A stretch of 64,000 nucleotides of DNA from Monoglobus pectinilyticus (GTDB lineage: Bacteria > Bacillota > Clostridia > Monoglobales > Monoglobaceae), in the NCBI RefSeq assembly GCF_002874775.1, contig NZ_CP020991.1, positions 2,014,015 through 2,078,014 on the forward strand, given 5' to 3'. The translations under genes and the position numbers were made by a program. This document shows positions 56,135 through 64,000 of this stretch, piece by piece (within the stretch, counting starts at the first letter, position 1; each line of letters starts with the position of its first letter). Under the pieces are notes generated by a model, which was not told where the DNA came from, did no database searches, and was given only the letters and a program-made list of their open reading frames with translations.

Positions 56135-58534
56135 ATGGAGAATTCCGATGTATTTGATCCTGCCTGGAAAGATGAGGAGTATGATTCAGAAAATGGTCTG
56201 AGTCCTCAGCAGGTAAGGGAGAGAGTGGGGAAGGGAGCGGTGAATGAATCTGTGGATTCATCTACCAGAACATATGGGGAGATTGTTAAAAGTAACGTAT
56301 TTACTTATTTTAATCTGATATTTGTTATTTTAGCTCTATTGCTTCTTATTGTAGGCTCTTTCAAGGATATGACGTTTTTGGGCGTTATATTTTTTAATAC
56401 AGTGATAGGAATAGCCCAGGAATTTCGCTCTAAAAAGGCGCTTGACAGTTTGAAAATAATAAGCGACCCGAAAGCCACCGTAATAAGAGGCGGTGTGCAG
56501 GAAACGATACCCGTAGAAAACCTTGTTCTTGATGATTTAGTGATATTTTCGGCAGGGTGTCAGATACCGGCTGACGCAGTGGTGGTCTCGGGAAACGTTC
56601 AGGTTAATGAATCTCTTATCACCGGAGAATCCGAGGAGATAGCGAAAAAAGCCGGAGATGAATTGCTGTCAGGCAGTTTTGTGGTTTCCGGTGAATGCAG
56701 GGGCAGACTTCTGAAAGTCGGAAAAGAGTCTTATGTTTCTAAGTTGACGCTAAAGGCGACAAAAGATAAGCGTGAGGAAGAATCTGAGCTTATTCGCTCT
56801 TTGGATAAGCTTGTTAAGATTGTAGGCATTATAATTATTCCGATAGGTCTGACTTTGTTTATTCAGCAGATGTTTTTTGCGGGGGCGACATTCAGCGATA
56901 GTATAACCGGAATGGTAGCCGCCGTGATAGGTATGATACCTGAGGGATTATATCTTTTGGCAAGTGTAGCAATGGTTGTAAGCATTATGCGTCTTGCGAG
57001 AAAAAAAGTTTTGGTTCGAAATATGAAGTGTATTGAAACTCTGGCAAGAGTTGACGTTTTGTGTGTGGACAAGACCGGGACTATAACCGAGAATACTATG
57101 AAAGTCAGCCGCTTGGTGCCGGCAGAGGGAAAGGACTTAGATTGTATTACTGCGCTTTTAAGCAATATGGTTTCCGCTATGAGCAGCGATAATATTACTA
57201 TGGAAGCCATGAAGGAATTTTTTACAAAGACTACAAAAGCTGAACCTGAAAAAGTGTTTTCGTTTTCTTCTCAGTATAAGTACAGCGGATGTATTTTGGG
57301 CGGTCAGAACTATGTTTTGGGTGCGCCTGAGTTTGTGCTCAGAGAGCAATTTGACAATTATGCCGAGGAGGTATACGAATATTCTGAGGAAGGCTATAGA
57401 GTTTTAGCGTTTGTTAAATATCTTGGAGAAATGACAGGCAAAGCCTTAACGGATAATGTTGAGCTTTTGGGTTTTGTTCTGCTTTCGAATCCGATACGTT
57501 CAACTGCAAAGGAGACTTTTCAGTATTTCGCTGAACAAGGAGTTGATGTAAAAGTTATATCCGGTGATAATCCGGTCACAGTGTCCAGAGTTGCGGAGGA
57601 GGCCGGAATTAAGGAAGCGGATAAGTATGTTGATGCGACTAGTCTTACAACTGACCAGGACATATATGACGCCTGTCTTAAATATAACGTATTTGGACGT
57701 GTTGTTCCCGAGCAGAAGAGACAGTTTGTGAAAGCGCTCAAAGCTCAGGGAAAAACGGTTGGAATGACGGGAGATGGCGTCAATGACGTTTTGGCGCTCA
57801 AGGAGGCGAATTGCAGTATAGCCATGGCATCCGGAAGTGAAGCGGCTTCTCAGGTGTCTCAGCTTGTTTTGGTGGACTCGGATTTTTCTAAAATGCCGTC
57901 AGTTGTAGGAGAGGGAAGGCGTGTTGTAAACAACATAGAGAGAACAGCCAGTTTGTTTTTGGTTAAAAATATATTTTCATTGCTGCTTTCATTGTTTTCA
58001 ATGATTGCGGTGAATGGTTACCCCATGGAACCCTCACAGGTTTCGCTGGTGGCAATGTTTACGATTGGAATACCTGCGTTTTTCTTATCACTGGAACCAA
58101 ACAAGAGCTTGATAAAAGGACGGTTTTTAACGAATGTTTTTACCAAGGCTGCTCCGGCCGGTATAACCGATTTTTTAGTGGTCAGTGCTTTAGTAGTGTT
58201 CTGCAGTATGTTTAATATAGATGAGGAAAGCGTTTCAACCGCCTGCACAGTGCTTATATCCGTTGTTGGGTTTATGATACTGTATCGTATTTCAAAACCT
58301 ATGAACTGGCGGCACTGGCTTTTGATTATCGCTATGATAGCAGGCTGGATAGGCTGTGTAATTTTCTTAAGACCATTGTTTGGTATAACAGCAATGAGTG
58401 TTCAGTGCATAATGTTATTGGCAGTGTTTGCGCTGGTTGCCGACCCGGTGCTGAGATTTTTCAGCTTGATTGTTGATAAGTCGTTTTGGCGCTCAAAGAT
58501 AGATAAAGTTCTGGGCATTGTGCACAGAAGATAA
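56135..58534 (+). CDS. Cation-transporting P-type ATPase (CtpE/Exp7-like)
   Basis: A 799-residue membrane pump. It has the actuator motif LITGESEEI, the phosphorylation site CVDKTGTITENT (Asp312), and the hinge MTGDGVNDVLALKEA. Helices flank these in the order of P2-type ATPases, including PEGLY in helix 4. No N-terminal metal-binding Cys motif is present, so it is not a P1B heavy-metal pump. The overall form (about 800 residues, short nucleotide domain) resembles CtpE/Exp7-type ATPases, for which Ca2+ has been proposed in mycobacteria. ATG 56135 fits GGAGG at 56125. It lies 81 bp after the kinase and has its own terminator. Confidence 0.88.
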   Translation: MENSDVFDPAWKDEEYDSENGLSPQQVRERVGKGAVNESVDSSTRTYGEIVKSNVFTYFNLIFVILALLLLIVGSFKDMTFLGVIFFNTVIGIAQEFRSKKALDSLKIISDPKATVIRGGVQETIPVENLVLDDLVIFSAGCQIPADAVVVSGNVQVNESLITGESEEIAKKAGDELLSGSFVVSGECRGRLLKVGKESYVSKLTLKATKDKREEESELIRSLDKLVKIVGIIIIPIGLTLFIQQMFFAGATFSDSITGMVAAVIGMIPEGLYLLASVAMVVSIMRLARKKVLVRNMKCIETLARVDVLCVDKTGTITENTMKVSRLVPAEGKDLDCITALLSNMVSAMSSDNITMEAMKEFFTKTTKAEPEKVFSFSSQYKYSGCILGGQNYVLGAPEFVLREQFDNYAEEVYEYSEEGYRVLAFVKYLGEMTGKALTDNVELLGFVLLSNPIRSTAKETFQYFAEQGVDVKVISGDNPVTVSRVAEEAGIKEADKYVDATSLTTDQDIYDACLKYNVFGRVVPEQKRQFVKALKAQGKTVGMTGDGVNDVLALKEANCSIAMASGSEAASQVSQLVLVDSDFSKMPSVVGEGRRVVNNIERTASLFLVKNIFSLLLSLFSMIAVNGYPMEPSQVSLVAMFTIGIPAFFLSLEPNKSLIKGRFLTNVFTKAAPAGITDFLVVSALVVFCSMFNIDEESVSTACTVLISVVGFMILYRISKPMNWRHWLLIIAMIAGWIGCVIFLRPLFGITAMSVQCIMLLAVFALVADPVLRFFSLIVDKSFWRSKIDKVLGIVHRR

Positions 58535-58570
58535 AACCTAAGAAATAAGCAAAATCAGATTTTGTTATTA

Positions 58571-58605
58571 CCCGGCTAATGCTGATGCATTAGCCGGGAT
58601 TTGTT
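58571..58605 (+). terminator. Terminator after the P-type ATPase gene
   Basis: CCCGGCTAATGC / GCATTAGCCGGG is a perfect 12-bp stem with a TGAT loop, followed by ATTTGTTTTA. Confidence 0.85.
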
Positions 58606-58870
58606 TTATATATCAATATTATTGTCTCTATGCTGTGCTTTTTAAAGCATATAAATTAATAATGTAAATATATATACAAACTGCTCGTTTTAAGTGAAAT
58701 GTCTTCATTAAGTATATAATTTTATTAATAATATTAGCGGATAAAAGTTTTATTATAATTTTACGGTTCTGACGGATTATATCCGTCAGAATTGTTTTGT
58801 TTCTATATTAATTATTATTGTGCTGGTTTTGATGTATTTGGCATACATTTAACAGGAGGTGCAATATAAA
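58606..58870. other. Leader region of the superoxide dismutase gene with hairpin
   Basis: No gene is seen. A stem TTCTGACGGAT / ATCCGTCAGAA at 58767-58791 is followed by TTGTTTTGTTTCT. It resembles a terminator about 80 bp before the ATG and may end readthrough or act in the leader. Confidence 0.55.
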
Positions 58871-59335
58871 ATGTTCAAAGCAAATTATAAACCAAATTCT
58901 GCTGCCGATATATCAGGCGGCGAAAACTATCCGGGGATAAGAGGGCGCGTAATATTCAGACAGCAGAAGAACGGCGTGCTGGTCACGGCAGATATATATG
59001 GTCTGCCTACGGGAGAAACAGGATGTGATTCCGGTGTTTTCGGCTTTCATATACACGAGGGCGAAGACTGCGGAAGCAATGGACAGGAACCGTTTTCAAA
59101 CACTAAGGGACACTATAATCCGGGGGATTGTCCGCATCCGTACCATGCGGGAGATTTGCCGCCTTTATTTGAAAACGACGGGTATGCGTATATGTCATTT
59201 TTAACCAACCGTTTTACTGCGACCGAAATTATTGGCAGAACTGTGGTTATCCATCTTAAGCCTGATGACTTCCATTCCCAGCCCAGTGGAAACTCAGGGG
59301 AAAAAATAGCCTGCGGCGTTATAAAAGCGTTATAG
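58871..59335 (+). CDS. Cu/Zn superoxide dismutase family protein
   Basis: A 154-residue protein of the Cu/Zn superoxide dismutase fold, which converts superoxide to oxygen and peroxide. Metal ligands are visible: GFHIHEG (two Cu His), HYNP (bridging His), HPYHAGDLPP (Zn His and Asp) and VVIHLKPDDF (fourth Cu His). The Cys pair (one after HEGED, one in IACGVI) is present. The active-site Arg, normally in GNxGxRxACG, is Lys here (GNSGEKIACG). There is no signal peptide, so the protein is cytosolic. The ATG follows AGGAGGT at 58854. In a strict anaerobe it would protect against transient oxygen. Cu loading is not proven. Confidence 0.9.
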   Translation: MFKANYKPNSAADISGGENYPGIRGRVIFRQQKNGVLVTADIYGLPTGETGCDSGVFGFHIHEGEDCGSNGQEPFSNTKGHYNPGDCPHPYHAGDLPPLFENDGYAYMSFLTNRFTATEIIGRTVVIHLKPDDFHSQPSGNSGEKIACGVIKAL

Positions 59336-59554
59336 GTATGTAAAATTTATCGAAACATAAATATTTAGGTTTTATTATTTAAAAAGATATGTTATAATAA
59401 AACGAAAGAATTAAAACATAATCTTTTATAATGTTTTATGAATATAATTTGCTGCCGCCATACTTACGGTTCGGCGGCAGCATTGGGTTAATCAATGAAA
59501 ATATAAAAGAAAGGGGAGTATGATTAAATACGAGTTTAGTCATATACATAAGCT
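59336..59554. other. Intergenic region with strong hairpin
   Basis: GCTGCCGCC (59451-59459) pairs perfectly with GGCGGCAGC (59473-59481) around a 13-base loop, without a T run. A 39-codon frame from ATG 59520, with a good ribosome site (AAAGGGGAG), overlaps the start of the next gene in another frame. The following gene's own ATG (59555) has no such site. Confidence 0.5.
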
Positions 59555-61082
59555 ATGTATTATCAAAATAAAATTTGGATGGGTAAAAATGAAAACCCTA
59601 TTTTTCTGTTTCCGCAGATGGCAAATCGTCACGGTTTGATTGCCGGAGCTACCGGTACAGGGAAAACGATTACATTAAAGGTGATGGCTGAATCTTTTAG
59701 CGATGCCGGAGTGCCTGTTTTTCTCGCAGATATAAAAGGAGACTTATTCCGGTATGAGCCAGCCGGGAGCTGACAGTGAAAGAATGCAGGGGTTAATAGC
59801 AAAGTTTGGATTGAGCGATGCGGGTTTTAAGTATCAGTCATATCCTACATATTATTGGGATGTGTTCGGGAACAAAGGTACTCCGATACGTACTACTGTT
59901 TCTGAAATGGGACCGCTTTTGCTGTCCAGAGTTTTGGGGCTTAATGATGTGCAGGAGGGAATTCTGCATATTATATTTAAGATTGCTGATGACCAAAAAC
60001 TTTTATTGTTAGATTTGAAAGATTTAAAGTCTATGGTTCAATATATTGGAGACAACGCGTCAGATTTTAAAAATACCTATGGTAATATAACGACAGCAAG
60101 TATCGGTGCTATACAGCGCAGTTTAATCAAACTTGAGGAGGAGGGAGGAAACTCTCTTTTCGGGGAACCGGGACTGGACGTTAAGGATTGGTTTAAAACT
60201 GACGGCAGCGGCAGAGGATATATTAATGTATTAAATTGCGAAAAGCTGTTTTTGCAGCCTGATTTATACTCTGCGTTCATGCTGTGGATGCTTTCAGACT
60301 TGTATGAGATTCTACCGGAAGCCGGAGATATGGACAAGCCTAAAATAGTGTTTTTCTTTGACGAGGCGCATCTTTTATTTAAAGACGCCCCAAAAGAACT
60401 GCTGGAAAAAATAGAGCAGGTGGTAAGGCTGATACGTTCTAAGGGCGTTGGGATATTTTTTATAACACAGAATCCGATAGATATACCCGATACGGTATTA
60501 TCTCAGCTCGGAAACAGAATACAGCACGCTCTCAGAGCCTATTCTCCAAGCGAGCAGAAAGCGGTTAAAGCTGCTGCGCAAACGTTTAGACCAAATCCGA
60601 AGTTTGATACTGAACAGGCCGTTACCGAGTGCGGAACCGGCGAGGCTTTAATATCATTTCTTGATGAAAAAGGCGTTCCTTCTATGGTGGAGCGGGCTAA
60701 CATTCTGCCTCCTCAAAGTTTGATGGGACCTGTTGACAATAATATTATGGCTCAGATGATAGCTTCCAGTGATATGGGTGCAAAATATAATACTGTAATA
60801 GATAGGGAATCGGCTTATGAAATACTTTCAGCCAAAGCGGAAAAGAGTGAAATTGCTGAAAATAAGGCGCAGGAAGAGAAAATAAACAGGCAGCAGGAAG
60901 AGACAGAGGCTAAAATGAAAGCTGAAGCTATAAAAGAAGCCAAGGCTGAGCTAAGAGAAGAAAAACAGAGAGAAAAGCGTTATAATGAGATTGAAAAGGT
61001 GGCTAAAAGTATTTTGACTTCCGCGGGACGAACCGCTGTAAATTCTTTGGTTCGCGGTCTTTTAGGCTCGCTAAAAAAATAG
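59555..61082 (+). pseudogene. HerA/DUF853-type ATPase, frameshifted
   Basis: Two overlapping frames together encode one protein of about 509 residues of the DUF853/HerA-like helicase group. Frame 1 (59555-59773) has the Walker A motif [13 protein letters not shown] and reads to ADIKGDL. Frame 2 carries on from [15 protein letters not shown] and contains Walker [13 protein letters not shown], the FITQNP sensor and a coiled-coil C-terminus rich in Glu/Lys (about 60840-61000). The expected join GDL-SGM is restored by removing one T at 59747/59748. It is either a real +1 disruption or a sequencing error; the rest looks well preserved. ATG 59555 lacks a good ribosome site. Confidence 0.85.
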
Positions 61083-61090
61083 GGGGAATT

Positions 61091-62959
61091 ATGAGCAGAT
61101 TTACTGACGAGTATAAAATCAAATATGAAGGTTGTTTAAAGCGCGTGCAGAAACCGGCCAGATATATCGGAAACGAATTTGGAAGCGTGCATAAGAAGTG
61201 GTCGGACGATATGCTGACTTTTGCGTTTTGTTTCCCGGATGTTTATGAGGTTGGAATGTCGCATTTGGGAATGAAGATTCTTTATCATATGCTGAATGAG
61301 CGTGAGGATACCGTTTGTGAGCGTGTGTTTGCTCCGTGGGACGATATGGAGCAGGAGATGAGAAAAGAGGGAATACCCCTGCTTTCGATGGAAAGTTATG
61401 TTCCGGTGAAAAATTTTGATTTTATAGGATTTACGCTTCAATATGAAATGAGCTATTCTAATATAGTGAATATGCTTGACCTCGCAGGAGTGCCGCTGCG
61501 CACGGCAGAAAGAACAGCCGGTGACCCGTTTGTGTGCTGCGGAGGACCATGCGCGTATCATGCGGAGCCGCTTTCGGATTTTGTTGATTTTTTTATCCTC
61601 GGAGAGGGTGAGGAAGTTAACAGCGAGATTATGGATGTGTATAAAGAATGGAAAAACAGCGGAAGTACAGACCGTGATGATTTTCTTATGTCAATAATAC
61701 CTTTGGGCGGAGTATATGTGCCAAAGTTTTATGACGTAGAATATAATGATGACAACACTATCTCAAGATTTGAACCTAACCGTGAAGGGGTACCGAAACA
61801 GGTTAGAAAACGTATAATCCTCAATATGGATAACACTTATGTTCCAAAAAAACTTATCGTGCCTTTTATGGAGACCGTGCATGACAGAATAATGCTGGAG
61901 CTGTTCCGGGGATGTATACGAGGGTGCCGTTTTTGTCAGGCAGGGTATATATACCGACCGGTGCGCGAAAGAAGTGTTGACAAGCTGGTTGAGACTGCCG
62001 GGGAGTGCATAAAAAACACTGGATATGAAGAAATGTCAATGTCATCGCTCAGTACAAGCGATTATACCGATTTGGACGAGCTTACAAATAAGCTGCTGGA
62101 TATAACAGTGGACAAGCGTATCAATCTTTCGCTTCCGTCCCTCCGTGTTGACAATTTTTCTATGGAGCTTATGAAGAAAGTTCAAAAGGTTAAAAAGAGC
62201 GGATTGACTTTTGCTCCTGAGGCGGGAACGCAAAGACTTAGGGATGTTATCAATAAAAATGTTTTGGAGAGTGATTTAATACGAACCTCCAATATAGCGT
62301 TCAGAGGCGGATATAACAGAATCAAGCTGTATTTTATGCTGGGTCTGCCCACTGAAACATATGAAGATGTATTAGGGATTGCCGAACTGGGCAAAAAAGT
62401 TATTGACGAGGGCTTCTTCTCCATACCGGTTGAGGAGAGAAAAGGCAGAAGCGTAAGCGTTACGATTAGTACCTCATTTTTTGTTCCGAAGCCTTTCACT
62501 CCGTTCCAATGGGAACCTCAGAATAAGATTTCCGAAATGGAGGAAAAGGCAAAATATTTAAAAGAACATATTGGTTCAAAGAAAATTGTTTATAACTGGC
62601 ATAACAGTGATATCAGTCTTCTTGAAGCCGTCTTTGCCAAAGGTGACAGAAGGCTGGGAGAAGTTTTGATAACTGCGCAGAAACTTGGCTGCAAGTTTGA
62701 CGGCTGGAGTGACTTTTTTGATTTTGACAAGTGGATGGAAGCCTTTAGAATAAATGGAATCGACCCTGAGTTTTACGCTTTACGCCGTATAGGATATGAT
62801 GAAATTCTGCCATGGGATTACGCTGATATCGGAGTTCCGAAATCATTCTTGATAAAGGAGCATAAGAGGGCGTATGAGGAGAAGACAACTCCAACCTGCC
62901 GCGAAAAGTGCAGCGGCTGCGGAGCAGCCAGCTTTGGAGGAGGTGTCTGTTTTGAGTAA
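61091..62959 (+). CDS. B12-binding-domain radical SAM protein (TIGR03960 type)
   Basis: A 622-residue protein. The N-terminal 250 residues include a vitamin-B12-binding-like fold (LTFAFCFPDVYEVGMSHLG, and FVDFFILGEGEEV). The radical SAM domain begins with RGCIRGCRFCQAGYIYRP (CxxxCxxC). The C-terminus has a Cys-rich tail (CREKCSGCGAA). This family is nearly always paired with a DUF2344 gene, as here, where the next gene overlaps it by 8 bp; the substrate is unknown to me. GGGGGAATT lies before the ATG, 8 bp after the HerA-like gene. Confidence 0.9.
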   Translation: MSRFTDEYKIKYEGCLKRVQKPARYIGNEFGSVHKKWSDDMLTFAFCFPDVYEVGMSHLGMKILYHMLNEREDTVCERVFAPWDDMEQEMRKEGIPLLSMESYVPVKNFDFIGFTLQYEMSYSNIVNMLDLAGVPLRTAERTAGDPFVCCGGPCAYHAEPLSDFVDFFILGEGEEVNSEIMDVYKEWKNSGSTDRDDFLMSIIPLGGVYVPKFYDVEYNDDNTISRFEPNREGVPKQVRKRIILNMDNTYVPKKLIVPFMETVHDRIMLELFRGCIRGCRFCQAGYIYRPVRERSVDKLVETAGECIKNTGYEEMSMSSLSTSDYTDLDELTNKLLDITVDKRINLSLPSLRVDNFSMELMKKVQKVKKSGLTFAPEAGTQRLRDVINKNVLESDLIRTSNIAFRGGYNRIKLYFMLGLPTETYEDVLGIAELGKKVIDEGFFSIPVEERKGRSVSVTISTSFFVPKPFTPFQWEPQNKISEMEEKAKYLKEHIGSKKIVYNWHNSDISLLEAVFAKGDRRLGEVLITAQKLGCKFDGWSDFFDFDKWMEAFRINGIDPEFYALRRIGYDEILPWDYADIGVPKSFLIKEHKRAYEEKTTPTCREKCSGCGAASFGGGVCFE

Positions 62960-63635
62960 AAGACGTCTTAAATTTTCGAAGTTAAACATGGCTAAGTATA
63001 TTTCACATTTGGATTTGCTGAGATGCTTTACACGTTCAATTATGAGGGCGGAACTTCCTGTGAAATACTCAAACGGGTTTAATCCTCATCAAAAGATAAC
63101 GTTTTCACTTCCTTTGTCAATAGGTGTCACAAGCGACAGTGAATTCGTGGACATTGATTTTGAAGACGGAATAAAAGACAGTGAAATAATGGAGCGCCTC
63201 AATAATAATCTGCCGCCTGATATGCGGATATTAAATGTGGGAGACATAAAAGACAGCGCTAATGATATAGTTTCCGCAAAGTATCAGGTTAAAATTATAT
63301 CGGATAAGGTCATAACCGATGAAAAAGTCAAGGGATTTTTTGATATGCCGGAATATACGATTATGAAAAAGACCAAAAAGAAAGGCGAACAGCCTGTAAA
63401 TTTAATGGATTTCATAATTGATTACAGTATTTCGGAACATTCAGAAAGCAGTGACGGCAGTATACTGCAAATGGAACTAATTTTGTCTGCCGGAGGTCAA
63501 AAAAACTTAAAACCTGAAATTGCGGTAAAGGCGTTGTCGGACTATCTAGCGACGGAAATAAATATAATAAGTTATGATATACACCGAACTGAGATTTATA
63601 TCAGTGAAAAAGAGGGTCTAAAAGTATTTGAGTAA
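62952..63635 (+). CDS. DUF2344 (TIGR03936) protein, partner of the radical SAM protein
   Basis: A 227-residue protein with the family opening KRRLKFSKLNMAKYISHLDL and NGFNPHQKITFSLPLSIGV. The start is set at TTG 62952, since GGAGGAGGT lies 8 bp before it. The longer frame from 62874 would add an Arg/Ala-rich stretch that is only the shadow of the upstream gene's Cys-rich tail. The overlap with the radical SAM gene implies translational coupling. In some genomes this domain is fused to the radical SAM partner, which supports a joint function in an RNA or cofactor modification not yet defined. Confidence 0.88.
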   Translation: MSKRRLKFSKLNMAKYISHLDLLRCFTRSIMRAELPVKYSNGFNPHQKITFSLPLSIGVTSDSEFVDIDFEDGIKDSEIMERLNNNLPPDMRILNVGDIKDSANDIVSAKYQVKIISDKVITDEKVKGFFDMPEYTIMKKTKKKGEQPVNLMDFIIDYSISEHSESSDGSILQMELILSAGGQKNLKPEIAVKALSDYLATEINIISYDIHRTEIYISEKEGLKVFE

Positions 63636-63696
63636 ATCTATGAATTTTGGTGAAAATGATATTAAATCTGTTTAACAGAAAATTGGAGGAATAATT

Positions 63697-64000
63697 ATGA
63701 GAAGAATTGGGATTCTTACAAGCGGAGGCGATTGCCAGGGGCTGAATTCTGCCATTCGCGCTGTTGGAAAAGCCTTATATGAGCGATTCCAGAACGATGT
63801 TGAGATTTATGGAATTCAGGACGGTTATTATGGTCTGATAGAGGGCGAGTATAAAAAAATGGAACCCCGCGACTTTTCAGGGATTCTGACAATTGGAGGA
63901 ACTATTTTAGGGACATCGCGTCAGCCGTTTAAGAGAATGAGGGATGTTGATGAGAACAATGTAGACAAGGTTCAGAAGATGAAAGATACCTATATGAAAA
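63697..64000 (+). CDS. pfkA: 6-phosphofructokinase (partial, runs off the window)
   Basis: The first 101 residues of a phosphofructokinase. RRIGILTSGGDCQGLNSAIRAV contains the nucleotide-binding GGD loop, and GGTILGTSR follows. The Cys after GGD and the ILGTSR form are more like the mixed or pyrophosphate-type group than classical ATP enzymes with GGDAPGMN. The deciding residues (the GGDGS region) lie beyond the window. GGAGGA is 6 bp before the ATG. The enzyme phosphorylates fructose 6-phosphate in glycolysis. Confidence 0.9.
   Translation, partial: MRRIGILTSGGDCQGLNSAIRAVGKALYERFQNDVEIYGIQDGYYGLIEGEYKKMEPRDFSGILTIGGTILGTSRQPFKRMRDVDENNVDKVQKMKDTYMK

Noticed and set aside
59741-59756. Programmed ribosomal frameshift in the HerA-like gene
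   Set aside because: The required shift is +1, and no slippery run, rare-codon pause or downstream structure typical of known programmed sites is evident; an error or mutation is simpler.
62874-62951. Upstream extension of the DUF2344 protein (Arg/Ala-rich start)
   Set aside because: It overlaps the conserved Cys-rich tail of the radical SAM gene, and a good ribosome site supports TTG 62952.

Overview
The window looks like the chromosome of a low-GC, anaerobic, plant-polysaccharide-degrading member of class Clostridia (Firmicutes). The support is Gram-positive style ribosome binding sites, consensus sigma-A promoters, an agr-type peptide quorum-sensing locus, an oxygen-independent class III ribonucleotide reductase, and very large secreted multidomain pectin, fucoside and glucan-active enzymes. 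The gene content is reminiscent of gut pectin specialists such as Monoglobus, but that is only a guess; the 23S gene at 523-3373 would settle it.

Layout. 1-3666: the end of an rRNA operon (spacer, 23S, 5S, terminator). 3667-4812: gene-free DNA holding a 385-bp long-inverted-repeat element. 4813-10812: a secreted GH95 fucosidase/galactosidase fused to a CE8 pectin methylesterase. 11359-13181: a methyltransferase and uppP. 13502-16609: a complete agr-like system, with the kinase and LytTR regulator on the minus strand, divergent from agrB and a 53-residue agrD-like peptide gene. 16984-38023: a 21-kb secreted polymorphic-toxin-like (Rhs) locus. 38479-46801: a hybrid histidine kinase, two tandem AraC regulators and a divergent secreted GH5 enzyme. 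46982-47260: two tRNA-Ser genes. 47379-51610: an azlD-azlC-dut-nrdG-nrdD operon on the minus strand. 52319-64000: housekeeping and signalling genes (multi-PAS hybrid kinase, P-type ATPase, Cu/Zn superoxide dismutase, frameshifted HerA-like ATPase, radical SAM/DUF2344 pair, start of phosphofructokinase).

The most unusual part is 16984-38077. An RCC1-propeller protein, an unknown exported protein and a 1942-residue Rhs/YD-repeat protein form an operon. The Rhs protein ends in a zinc-metalloprotease-like tip and is followed by an exported stalk-domain/WG-repeat protein. Downstream lies an array of modules, each bounded by a palindromic hairpin and a roughly 150-bp repeat with 25-bp terminal inverted repeats. 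The modules hold toxin-tip-like remnants, small exported proteins, and a promoterless 1.45-kb copy of the Rhs core end joined to a different but homologous metalloprotease tip with its own stalk-domain partner. The hairpin, 150-bp element and first remnant recur without visible difference 6962 bp apart, while the genes between them are diverged. I read this as a cassette-shuffling secreted Rhs system. Its operon begins just downstream of the agr-like locus and has a terminator-like hairpin in its leader, so peptide signalling may control it; that link is inference.

The GH95-CE8 and GH5 enzymes share the same three-part C-terminal appendage, suggesting a common binding or surface-retention role. 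Candidate regulatory sites are visible in front of both genes.
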